Source: CAZAYY01 sp964489525 (lineage in GTDB: Bacteria; Chloroflexota; Anaerolineae; Anaerolineales; JABWBV01). Taken from it: DNA of 22,646 nucleotides. The translations under genes were made by a program, and so were the position numbers. The stretch lies in the NCBI GenBank assembly GCA_964489525.1, contig CAZAYY010000041.1, positions 1-22,646 on the forward strand, read 5' to 3'. The first letter of the stretch is position 1, and every line of letters begins with the position of its first letter. Under the pieces are notes generated by a model, which ran no database searches, was not told the origin of the DNA, and saw only the letters and a list, made by a program, of their open reading frames with translations. Below are positions 1-7,600 of the stretch, in pieces.

Positions 1-40
1 CGCATCGTAATTATACGATAAATCCTGCAAATCGCCGCTG

Positions 41-835
41 GTGGTTATTTGCGCCTATACTTTTGAGGTTGGGAAATATCTGGCCTGGGTAGCCACGCGA
101 GCAGATTGGCACGCGCAGCTGCGCAGCCAGATCGAAGAGGCATTGCAAAGTACTGATCCCCCACGGCGCATCCTGGTTGTGGATGATGTAATCCATGAAG
201 GCTCTACGATTTTGATGACGACCGAGATGCTTTATCGGCTTTACCCACAGGCGGAAACCTGCTTTTTGGGTATCGGCAGTTTGTTTAGCAGCGAGTATGG
301 CGATTATATGTTGAAAAATTTCCCCAAGGTTACTGCGTTGTTCCCGGATGGGGCTGTGCCGCCGGATGAGCGCCCCCATCTAATCCGGGTTGCGATTGGG
401 AGTGAAGATATTACGGAAGATTCGCTTGACTGGCGTCCCATTTCGGTTGACAGCCCATCTGTACAGGTTTTGAGCAAATATTTACCAGCATCTGAATGGG
501 TGGAATTTTCGCAATCTGTTTTCGCATCTATCGCGGATTATATTAAAGCGCAATCTGGCAGCTATGAACCAGGTGAGCCGGAACCCGAATATCTCCCTTT
601 TCGATTTAAAAAAGAATGGTATATCTTGCGTGATGTCTGGTTAGAAAACAGGATTACCCGGCGTCAGATCGAAGCGCGTTTTGGCTTATCAACCTGGAAG
701 ACAAGGAAAATCCTGAAATTGCTCCTGAAGTATGGCGACCTTACCATCGAGGGCCGCGGGCGGTCAACTCACTATGTCATTTCAGAAGCCTTGCGAGAGC
801 ATTACAGCATAAAACTTGACCGGACGAATGGTTAA
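41..835 (+). CDS. Phosphoribosyltransferase-like protein with C-terminal winged helix (N-terminus uncertain)
   Basis: The clearest signature is VVDDVIHEGST at residues 46-56. It has the form of the PRPP-binding loop of type I phosphoribosyltransferases: two acidic residues after hydrophobic strand residues, then a small-residue turn. Residues about 197-248 contain a basic helix-turn-helix followed by a beta-wing-like stretch (ITRRQIEARFGLSTWKTRK, then a G-R-G-R-S-T-H-Y wing), which suggests DNA binding. The family is not one I can name; PurR-type regulators also combine these folds but in the opposite order. The GTG at 41 is only a convenient start. The frame is open from nucleotide 11 and no Shine-Dalgarno is visible, so the 5' end may be missing, frameshifted or outside the window. 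A catalytic role is unproven, and the domain could be a ligand sensor for PRPP or a nucleotide. It converges on the regulator gene that ends at 1121. Confidence 0.6.
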   Translation: MVICAYTFEVGKYLAWVATRADWHAQLRSQIEEALQSTDPPRRILVVDDVIHEGSTILMTTEMLYRLYPQAETCFLGIGSLFSSEYGDYMLKNFPKVTALFPDGAVPPDERPHLIRVAIGSEDITEDSLDWRPISVDSPSVQVLSKYLPASEWVEFSQSVFASIADYIKAQSGSYEPGEPEPEYLPFRFKKEWYILRDVWLENRITRRQIEARFGLSTWKTRKILKLLLKYGDLTIEGRGRSTHYVISEALREHYSIKLDRTNG

Positions 836-1120
836 TGCATAGCAGTTGTTCTGATCGTTAAAAGGCTTGACCCCAGGCTCACTTGGGAAGATAATTTGAG
901 TATCGCATTGCGCTTGCTCACTGCCGCTTTGTAATCCTCACCAACGCCCTGATTTTTTTATTCGTTTTCAGGAGGAAAACATAAGTACAGTTCTGTGGGC
1001 AACCTGCCTTCTCAATGTTGGCATCCACCTTGGCCTGAAAACCCTTGCAAAGGCTTTGCCCCATGCGCTGCGGATGGGGCAGCCGCGGCTTTTCCATAAT
1101 AAAGGGCTGCAATCGAGGCA
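836..1120. other. Convergent intergenic region with one hairpin (1057-1081)
   Basis: This lies between the stop of the PRTase-like gene and the stop of the minus-strand regulator. I see no convincing gene in it. The only clear structure is an inverted repeat with an 8-bp stem (TGCCCCAT at 1057-1064, ATGGGGCA at 1074-1081) and a 9-nt loop. It has no T-run on either side, so it may be a weak or factor-assisted terminator or simply a stable mRNA 3' end. Confidence 0.4.
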
Positions 1121-4100
1121 TCAGCGAGTTCTGGCATTTATTAACCCTTCCAGGGTTACAATTTGCGCCTGTTTACGGGCAGATTCACGGACATCTTCCG
1201 GTACGTCTACCAACAGGCGGTTCAAAACAAGGCGGGCCGTCCAGCGGGTTTCGAGATCGCTTTTGGGATGGGCCAGTGCATACTCACTTAGCACGAGTGC
1301 GTCCATCACCCGGTTTTCCCTGGCATACAATTCACCATAGCCAGAGAGTGCCAGTAAGCGATATAGATCGGTTGAGCTTTTATTTGCAAGTTCCAGGCTT
1401 TTTTGAAGGCAGTTTTGCGCTTTTTCAAAATTACCCTGGCGGCTAGCAATGATAGCCATGTTGCGAAGTACGGCCATGAGCAACGTGGATTGGGCACCTA
1501 CATCTTCTGCTTCAGGAAGCAGCCGTTCAAGGTTGGTTTGCGCCCTGGCGAGGTGGCCTTGTTCCATGTAGGCAATACTGAGATTGTGTTCAATGTAGAG
1601 TTGGTTAAGACGGTTGCCTTGGGCTTGTTGGATGGCAAGGGCCTGGCGGTGATAATCTACTGAGAGGTCGAAATTGCCTTCATATCTTTCCAACAGCCCC
1701 AACCCATCAAGCATTAAACCCAATGCATACTGATTATTACCTTGCCTGGCCAGGTCAATCCCAGCGAGATATTTCTCCCTGGCCGGGATGGTCTGTTCTA
1801 AAACCATAAGCACCGCTGCAACATCGTTATACAGGTTGGCGGCATTGTCCAGGTGATTAACGGATTCCCAGTATGCGAGGGCCGCTTCCAGGTTTTCCCG
1901 AGCTTGTGTGAAGTTCCCCAGCAGGAAGTGGACATTGCCTGCCTGGTGCTGTGCATTGCAGTGTTCGAACCGAGATTTTGGATGAGGGTCCCCACGCGTG
2001 GCTTCAAGGACATCCCCAAAGGTTTTGGCTGCTTCTTGTAGGGCCCCAGATTGCCAAAGCATTACCCCGCAGCGGTTTTGCACCCGGGCTTTGATGTGGA
2101 TCGGGATGCGGGCTGCGGATGTTTCTACGAGGTTTAGTTCGGCGATGCCATCTTGAAGCCGGCCAACCGATGAGAAATAAATATAGAGGGGGTGGGCAAT
2201 GATACCGATTGTTTCCCAATCTTCAACGTGTAAAAACCAACGCCACGCCTGGCGGATATCAGGCAGGTGTGCGGAAATGGCCCCAAGCGCTTCGCTGCGG
2301 CGATTGTCTTTTAACCATTCTTTGTATTCAATTAACAAATCAGCAAAGTACCGAGCGTGGGATTGCATGGTTTCAAAATAAAGCTGTTTTTCCCGGAGGG
2401 TTTCTTCGGCAAATTGGCGCATGACCGGGTGCAGGATGTGATTGCTGGGGTTTTCCCGATAGACCAGGGATTTCGCAATCAAGCTTGACAGACCTTCGAG
2501 GGTCCCTCCGGCAACGGCCTGGGCTGCCGCAGTTGTGAAACTGCCTTTAAACACAGCCAGCCGGGCAAACAATTCCTGGTGAGGTGGGATGAGGCGATCC
2601 CTGGAAGACAAAAATACAGCCTTCAAGCTAGCCTGCCTGGGGGGCGTATCCAGGTGATGTGTAGAAAGAAACCCCAGGTTTTTTTGAATTTCCTGGGCGA
2701 TGGTCTCACAATCCAATATTGAGGTCATCCCGGCGGCGAGTTCGATTCCCAAAGGCAGGCCATCTACTAGTTTGCAAATAGATTGAATGGACTGCTTTTG
2801 AGCGGCAATTTTGCTACCTGGTGCCACTTGTTGAGATTGCTCGATGAACATCTTGAACGCGCCGAAATTTTCTGGGTTTGGGGCAACATCTGGGGCAACA
2901 TCCAAACCGCGGAGTTGGTAGACCCATTCTTGTTTCAAACGCAGCCGATCGCGGGAAGTGGTGAGGATTTTTATATCCCGGGTTTTGGATAAGATATCTA
3001 TAATAATTGGGACAATCGCGGGAAGGTGTTCCAGGTTATCCAGTACGAGGAGGAGTTCGCGTTTCTCCAGGTAAGATACCAGAGAGTCGAGGGGTTTCTG
3101 ACCTGCCTCCAACCCAATTTCAAGGCCCAGAAGCATATTTCCCAAAATCGTTTCTCCAACTGCGTCTTGTGGAAGGGTTCCCATGGGTAAAAAGAAGACC
3201 CCATTAACATAGGTGTCCAGGAGCCGCTTACCGAGAGCCAGGGCCAGGGTGGTTTTGCCTGACCCGCCGATGCCTGTGATATTTACCAATCGGCACCCGG
3301 ATTTTTTAAGCATAGTTTCCAATTCTGCCAGGACGGGTTCGCGCCCGGTCAGGTGGGATGCGAGTTCGGCCAGGTTTGTGCGCGGCTGGTTTTGTGCCAG
3401 CTTGATTCGTTCATAGATCAGGCGGGTCTCATAAGCAGGCTCGACCCCCAGTTCTTCTTGCAATATTTTGCAGCAGACATGGTATTGGGCAAGGGCCGCG
3501 CTGCGTTGTCCAAGCCGGGCTTTACTGACCATCAGCATCCGGTGGGCTTCCTCGCGCCAGGGGTCAAATGTTAGGAGGCGGGACGCATAATGTAGCGCCT
3601 CCTGGTAGCGACCCTGATCAATGAAATGCTCCGCCAGGACTTGTACAGCCTGGATGGCTAACTCGCGCAGGCGCAGCCGCTCTGATAACTGCCATTCTTC
3701 AAACCCGGGTGCTTCACGCAGGTAAAGCCCTTCCAGGAAATCGCCCTCGTAACCTGCCAGGGCCAGGATATTTTGTTCCGTGGCCCCAGCATCAAGGTTG
3801 CCAGTTTTTAGTTCAAGTTGTCGTTCGAAAACATTTGCATCCAGCTTCCAGGCTGCATTTGGACTGAGTGCGATTGCGCTGTCTGTCATGATATAGCCCG
3901 GGTTGACCACACGGCGTATATTGGCAAGGGCCTGGCGGAGGTTGTTCTTCGCATCTTTTTCTGGCATTTCACCCCAAAACAGGCTTGCCAGTACATCTCG
4001 TGTGTGGGGTTTTTGGGTTGCAGCGAGGTAGACCAGCAGTGCGGGCACCTTGTTCGAAACAAACGCCGTCACCGGTTTCCCGTTGAACAGGATTTCCAAT

Positions 4101-4126
4101 TTTCCCAGGGTTTTTATTTCCAGCAT
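1121..4126 (-). CDS. SARP/BTAD transcriptional regulator with NB-ARC (STAND) ATPase and TPR tail
   Basis: A 1001-residue cytoplasmic regulator. Residues about 1-95 look like the OmpR/SARP winged-helix DNA-binding domain (LGKLEILFNGKPV start, then LASLFWGE...NNLRQALANIRR). Residues about 96-245 match the bacterial transcriptional activator (BTAD) helical domain. The NB-ARC/STAND ATPase follows: Walker A GIGGSGKTT near residues 283-291, Walker B LLLVLDNLEH near 355-364, then a sensor-like ILTTSRD segment. A winged-helix segment near 500-580 comes next, and TPR-like helical pairs fill about 690-990. In STAND proteins, ligand or partner binding to the C-terminal repeats triggers nucleotide exchange and oligomerisation. 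The start chosen is the ATG at 4124-4126, because the domain begins there. An extension to 4228 adds 34 unlike residues and overlaps the divergent gene. It is divergent from the giant-protein operon, which is its most likely target (inference). Confidence 0.9.
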   Translation of the reverse strand: MLEIKTLGKLEILFNGKPVTAFVSNKVPALLVYLAATQKPHTRDVLASLFWGEMPEKDAKNNLRQALANIRRVVNPGYIMTDSAIALSPNAAWKLDANVFERQLELKTGNLDAGATEQNILALAGYEGDFLEGLYLREAPGFEEWQLSERLRLRELAIQAVQVLAEHFIDQGRYQEALHYASRLLTFDPWREEAHRMLMVSKARLGQRSAALAQYHVCCKILQEELGVEPAYETRLIYERIKLAQNQPRTNLAELASHLTGREPVLAELETMLKKSGCRLVNITGIGGSGKTTLALALGKRLLDTYVNGVFFLPMGTLPQDAVGETILGNMLLGLEIGLEAGQKPLDSLVSYLEKRELLLVLDNLEHLPAIVPIIIDILSKTRDIKILTTSRDRLRLKQEWVYQLRGLDVAPDVAPNPENFGAFKMFIEQSQQVAPGSKIAAQKQSIQSICKLVDGLPLGIELAAGMTSILDCETIAQEIQKNLGFLSTHHLDTPPRQASLKAVFLSSRDRLIPPHQELFARLAVFKGSFTTAAAQAVAGGTLEGLSSLIAKSLVYRENPSNHILHPVMRQFAEETLREKQLYFETMQSHARYFADLLIEYKEWLKDNRRSEALGAISAHLPDIRQAWRWFLHVEDWETIGIIAHPLYIYFSSVGRLQDGIAELNLVETSAARIPIHIKARVQNRCGVMLWQSGALQEAAKTFGDVLEATRGDPHPKSRFEHCNAQHQAGNVHFLLGNFTQARENLEAALAYWESVNHLDNAANLYNDVAAVLMVLEQTIPAREKYLAGIDLARQGNNQYALGLMLDGLGLLERYEGNFDLSVDYHRQALAIQQAQGNRLNQLYIEHNLSIAYMEQGHLARAQTNLERLLPEAEDVGAQSTLLMAVLRNMAIIASRQGNFEKAQNCLQKSLELANKSSTDLYRLLALSGYGELYARENRVMDALVLSEYALAHPKSDLETRWTARLVLNRLLVDVPEDVRESARKQAQIVTLEGLINARTR

Positions 4127-4226
4127 ATGATTTTGCGCCAATAAATGATTTATAAACGCCCGGTATATACAATAGGCGAAATTCCATACATATTCTAATC
4201 CATTTATGTTACGAGGAGAAAATATC
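4127..4226. promoter_or_regulatory. Divergent promoter/operator region
   Basis: An AT-rich gap separates the start of the SARP-type regulator (minus) from the small-gene operon (plus), so both promoters must lie here or reach into the coding ends. It holds a perfect 13-nt palindrome, ATAAAT-G-ATTTAT, at 4141-4153. It also holds two similar 11-mers (ATTCCATACAT at 4181-4191, AATCCATTTAT at 4197-4207; 8 of 11 match) repeated with a 16-bp period. SARP proteins usually bind direct repeats near the -35 region, so the pair is a candidate operator. I could not assign a convincing -35/-10 pair in either direction. Confidence 0.45.
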
Positions 4227-4346
4227 ATGGTGTGTTTTGAGGCACCCGTTAATGATGAAAAGCCAATTGAGCAGGTTTACCATCCGGTCGTCAAATTAAC
4301 GACTCCTACCCACGGGTCACACTGGATGGATGGCCAGGCAGTATGA
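4227..4346 (+). CDS. 39-residue small protein or leader peptide, first gene of giant-protein operon
   Basis: An ATG at 4227 is preceded by a strong Shine-Dalgarno (GAGGAG, 4213-4218) at good spacing and opens a 39-codon frame (MVCFEAPVNDEKPIEQ...). Its TGA at 4344-4346 overlaps the next ATG at 4343 in the classic ATGA arrangement. The product has no signal peptide or membrane segment and I do not recognise it. The good ribosome site and the coupling overlap argue that it is translated. It could be a real microprotein or a leader that delivers ribosomes to the next gene. It is too short for most automatic gene callers. Confidence 0.6.
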   Translation: MVCFEAPVNDEKPIEQVYHPVVKLTTPTHGSHWMDGQAV

Positions 4347-4615
4347 GCTACCCGGGCCGGCGGGCGCATCGTTATCATCATTTTATTTTGGCTTGTTGGA
4401 CTGAGGCTGACAGCCAGTTTGATGAGACCTGGCGTTTTACCTTGCAAGAGCCATCGATTGGCAAGCGGGTTGGGTTTTCTACCCCACAGGACCTTGCCGC
4501 GTACTTACAAAGCTGGGTAAACCAGATGGAGAACCAGATGGAGAACCAGATGCAGACCCCCCTTACGAATAATGAGGAGAGCAAAGATGAAACCAATGAA
4601 ACTAAAGAAGATTAG
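4343..4615 (+). CDS. 90-residue small protein of a Chloroflexota-type family
   Basis: It starts at an ATG overlapping the stop of the preceding small gene by 4 nt, and its end overlaps the start of the giant exoprotein gene by 29 nt, so the three genes form one translationally coupled unit. The core (RRAHRYHHFILACWTE, then WRFTLQEP, then KRVGFSTPQDLAAYLQSW) resembles small Chloroflexota proteins that I recall near BTAD regulators, which have an R-Y-H-x-F-x-L-x-x-W...W-R-F-x-L-x-x-P...G-F layout. That recollection is unverified. The C-terminal third is polar and low-complexity, with three NQM[EQ] repeats and an acidic Glu/Asp/Asn-rich end. It has no signal peptide, so it should be cytoplasmic. 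Its function is unknown. A partner, chaperone or co-regulator for the downstream secreted protein or for the divergent regulator would fit the context. Confidence 0.75.
   Translation: MSYPGRRAHRYHHFILACWTEADSQFDETWRFTLQEPSIGKRVGFSTPQDLAAYLQSWVNQMENQMENQMQTPLTNNEESKDETNETKED
4520..4555 (+). repeat. Three tandem 12-bp repeats inside the 90-residue gene
   Basis: The unit AACCAGATGGAG occurs three times in a row (4520-4531, 4532-4543, 4544-4555). The last copy has one change (GCAG for GGAG). The length is a multiple of three, so the repeat adds Asn-Gln-Met-Glu/Gln units in frame and can change copy number by slippage without breaking the gene. Confidence 0.9.
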
Positions 4616-7600
4616 AACCCTGTTCCAGGTCACCCTCCACATAATGGTGATCTGCGGCATGCTTCTGCCGAATATTGCAGCCGCATCCGGGTTCATCACC
4701 AGTGATCTTTCCCCGATCCGGCTGCAGGAAAAACGCATGCTCCTACGGCAGGCAGATTTCAGCGAGGCGCCGGTCCTCTCGCAAGAACCACTCGTCCAGG
4801 CTCCAGAATCGCTTACAATGATTGGAAGTGATGCCCCAGGCTTTTTGCGATTTGCTGCAGAAATTGACCTGGACGGCGACCCGGCTACCAACCCGGTGCA
4901 GTCTTCCCCCGCGCCGGTGATCAACCTGGCAGGCAAGACGTATGCAACTGCTGCCTTTGCTGTCACAGTTTTCTCTGGCAGTGATCGCTTGTTATCTGAA
5001 AGCATCCCGGTAACTTTCAAGGTCTGGCATAATGACAGCCTGTACACGCAAGAGGTGGTTACCGCAGACGCCTGGGGGGCAGCGGCTTTAGAGCTTCCTT
5101 TCACAAACACCAGCGGCACATATACTTACCAGGCCAGTTCACCAGGCTTCGGGGAGACGGAAATCCGGACATTTATTTTCAACCCGTTTGACGCAGCCTA
5201 CACCCTCTCAGCCGGAGCAGCTCGCCTCTCGGCAGAAAAGCTGGCGGATGGTCGGATGCGGGTCACATTGTTCTCTCCCCGGGTATTGGATCCGACAGAT
5301 CTGGTGGAACTGCAGATTTACCGGTCGCCGGAGACAGTGCCGGTTGTCCCTGAGCAGCTTCAAGCAGTCGCCGAGCAAATTGTTGCCGGCCATACGCTCC
5401 TTCCACTGCCATACCAGGCCTTTCAGATTGTGGATGAGCACACCGCTGTCCTAGAGCTTACTTTGCCGAGAGGCAGCTACCGCATGCTGGGTTCGATTAA
5501 CTATGATGGCCCTGGCGAAATCAGCCTGACCGATATGATGGATTATGTAACGGACGAAGACCCCGCCCCACCGCCAGATGCCCGGGTACAATGGGTCAGC
5601 CCATTGGAGCATGAAACTGGGCAAAAAATCGTGGTTTATGAAATGCCCGCTGGAGAAGCGGCACTCGGTTTGATCGATTCTGTAACCGGGGATGAGCTGC
5701 GGCTGGCATTGAATCAGCCAGTTGCAACACACACAGCGCTCCCCGGCACGATTACTGCTCGGGTGCGCACCAGCCCCTATACCTGGGTGCAAGAGTCCTT
5801 CCTGGTGGAAGAATACCTGGCCCCTGGCGTGGAGAATGACCCACCCCTGGTGTTGAACGGGATTGTCTACGACCCGGTCACCCGGAAGTTTACATTGAAC
5901 TGGCAGGCTGGCAGCGAAGCAGCAGAAATTGAGGAGGCGTGGGCAGTGACAGGCCCTGGTGGAGTTGTGCTGGACAGCAGGACATGGGTTGAAAACACCC
6001 ACCCTGGTGAATCCAGAACAGAGCAGATCATCGCCCCGGCTCGTCTTGGGAAACCCCAGGGACTGCTGCTGACCCTCACGAACCCAGGCACTCGGGAGGT
6101 TTTGTACCGTCTGCGGCTCTCAGCGACTCCTGATGATGTGGTAACGCTCATCTCAGAAGCTTATATCCAATATGCACCCACCCGTGCTCCAGATTTTCTG
6201 CCCCCACCCCCTGATTACAAACCTCCGTGGGGTGGTCCTGATCGGGCAGATGATACGAATAGAGATGTGTCTGAAATTGGGAGGAGATCAATTCAGAAGG
6301 TGAAGCCATTTGAACTCTCTATTAAAAACGAGGTTCTGGCTTTGGCTTTGGAGTTCGAATTTAAGTTCAGTGTAATGATCCTGACGGTCGAGATGGTCAA
6401 TAAAAATTACATCTATCCACCGGGTAAGACTGGTGAATGGACATTTAAACCTATGGGAGCAGTGGTAACGGAGATTGCAGAAGCGATTTTCTATAATACT
6501 TGGACCCAGAAAAAAATCGCCCTGGCGACTGGTTCTGGTTCTGTCAAGATAGGTGCAAAAGGCACGGTAAAATTCGAAACCTGTAACAGCGAGGAGGCTA
6601 ATAACATCGTCAATACCCGGCTCATTTCCCTGGCAGATAAGATGAATACAATTATTGCCAACTCTGAATTCATGAAAGAAACCGAATTTGGGGATGCCGG
6701 AAAGAAAACGGTTGGCCCATATTTCAATATATTGTTTTTCTGGCTTGATTGGGGGGTGACCGGCAAGAATTTTGAGGCAGATGCTGGTGATCTCTCGTTC
6801 GTGTTGAATGCCGGGTTTAAGGGTGAAATCTCCATTAATGTTGGCATTGCCTTACCTGAATTTATATCCTTAGAATCTGTCAAAGCGATGTATGTGATTA
6901 TCGGTGGGGTGGCCTTGGCGGGTGACTTGTTGTTCCTTTTCGCGGGCTTGCAGAACCAGGCGAAATCTGGTGGATGCAAACTCCCACCGTGGCCCGACGA
7001 CCAGCCGGCTGATGACCGGCAAGATGCTTACCAACAGGCTTCGGGGGCAGCCCTCGGTCGAACGACCCAGGACAGCATTAACAACCTTCACATGCTCGTT
7101 GGATTGGCACAAGACCTTGCCCTTGAACGGGCGGAACGTGTGCTTACCTTGCAGCTCCGTGAATATGAGTTGATCCAGTTTGGCAATAACCAGTCAATCT
7201 ATAACGAATACCGGGCACTCCATGCCCAGGTCTATGATCATGCATATGCCCAATACCAGGCCATCCTTTCGGGCACAGTTACACTGTCTCCCACCCAAAC
7301 CATCACGGAGGCTGTGACCGAGATTTACGCAGAAGCCAATGAACTGGTCAATGCTCACCCATATAACATTCTCTCCAACCAGGTGGATTGGAAGCTGAGG
7401 GTGGCCCAAGGTGCTTACGATGCGCTGTATGGCCAGGAAGCCCAGACCCAAGAAGAGATGGATTTATTATTAAACACCGCTAGCATCGGGGTACTTGCCT
7501 CCGGGATACCCTGGGGGATTGAAAAAGCGCTGAACAATATCGGGATTCCCTACCAATTCGTCAGCCTATGGGGTGCAGAGATGTATCGCAGCAAGCCTGT

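Noticed and set aside
1..40. A separate gene end in another frame at the left edge
   Set aside because: The frame from nucleotide 3 is open for only about 29 codons and cannot be told from chance without upstream sequence.
918..1121. A 67-codon minus-strand frame after the SARP-type gene
   Set aside because: It has no ribosome site, its sequence is unlike any family I know, and it includes the hairpin at 1057-1081.
4127..4228. Upstream extension of the SARP-type regulator to an ATG at 4228
   Set aside because: It adds 34 residues unlike SARP N-termini and runs through the divergent promoter gap into the start of the plus-strand operon. The domain begins precisely at the ATG at 4126.
4572..4586. 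Start of the giant gene at ATG 4572
   Set aside because: The GAGGAG that would serve as ribosome site lies inside this segment, and it is correctly spaced only for the ATG at 4587.
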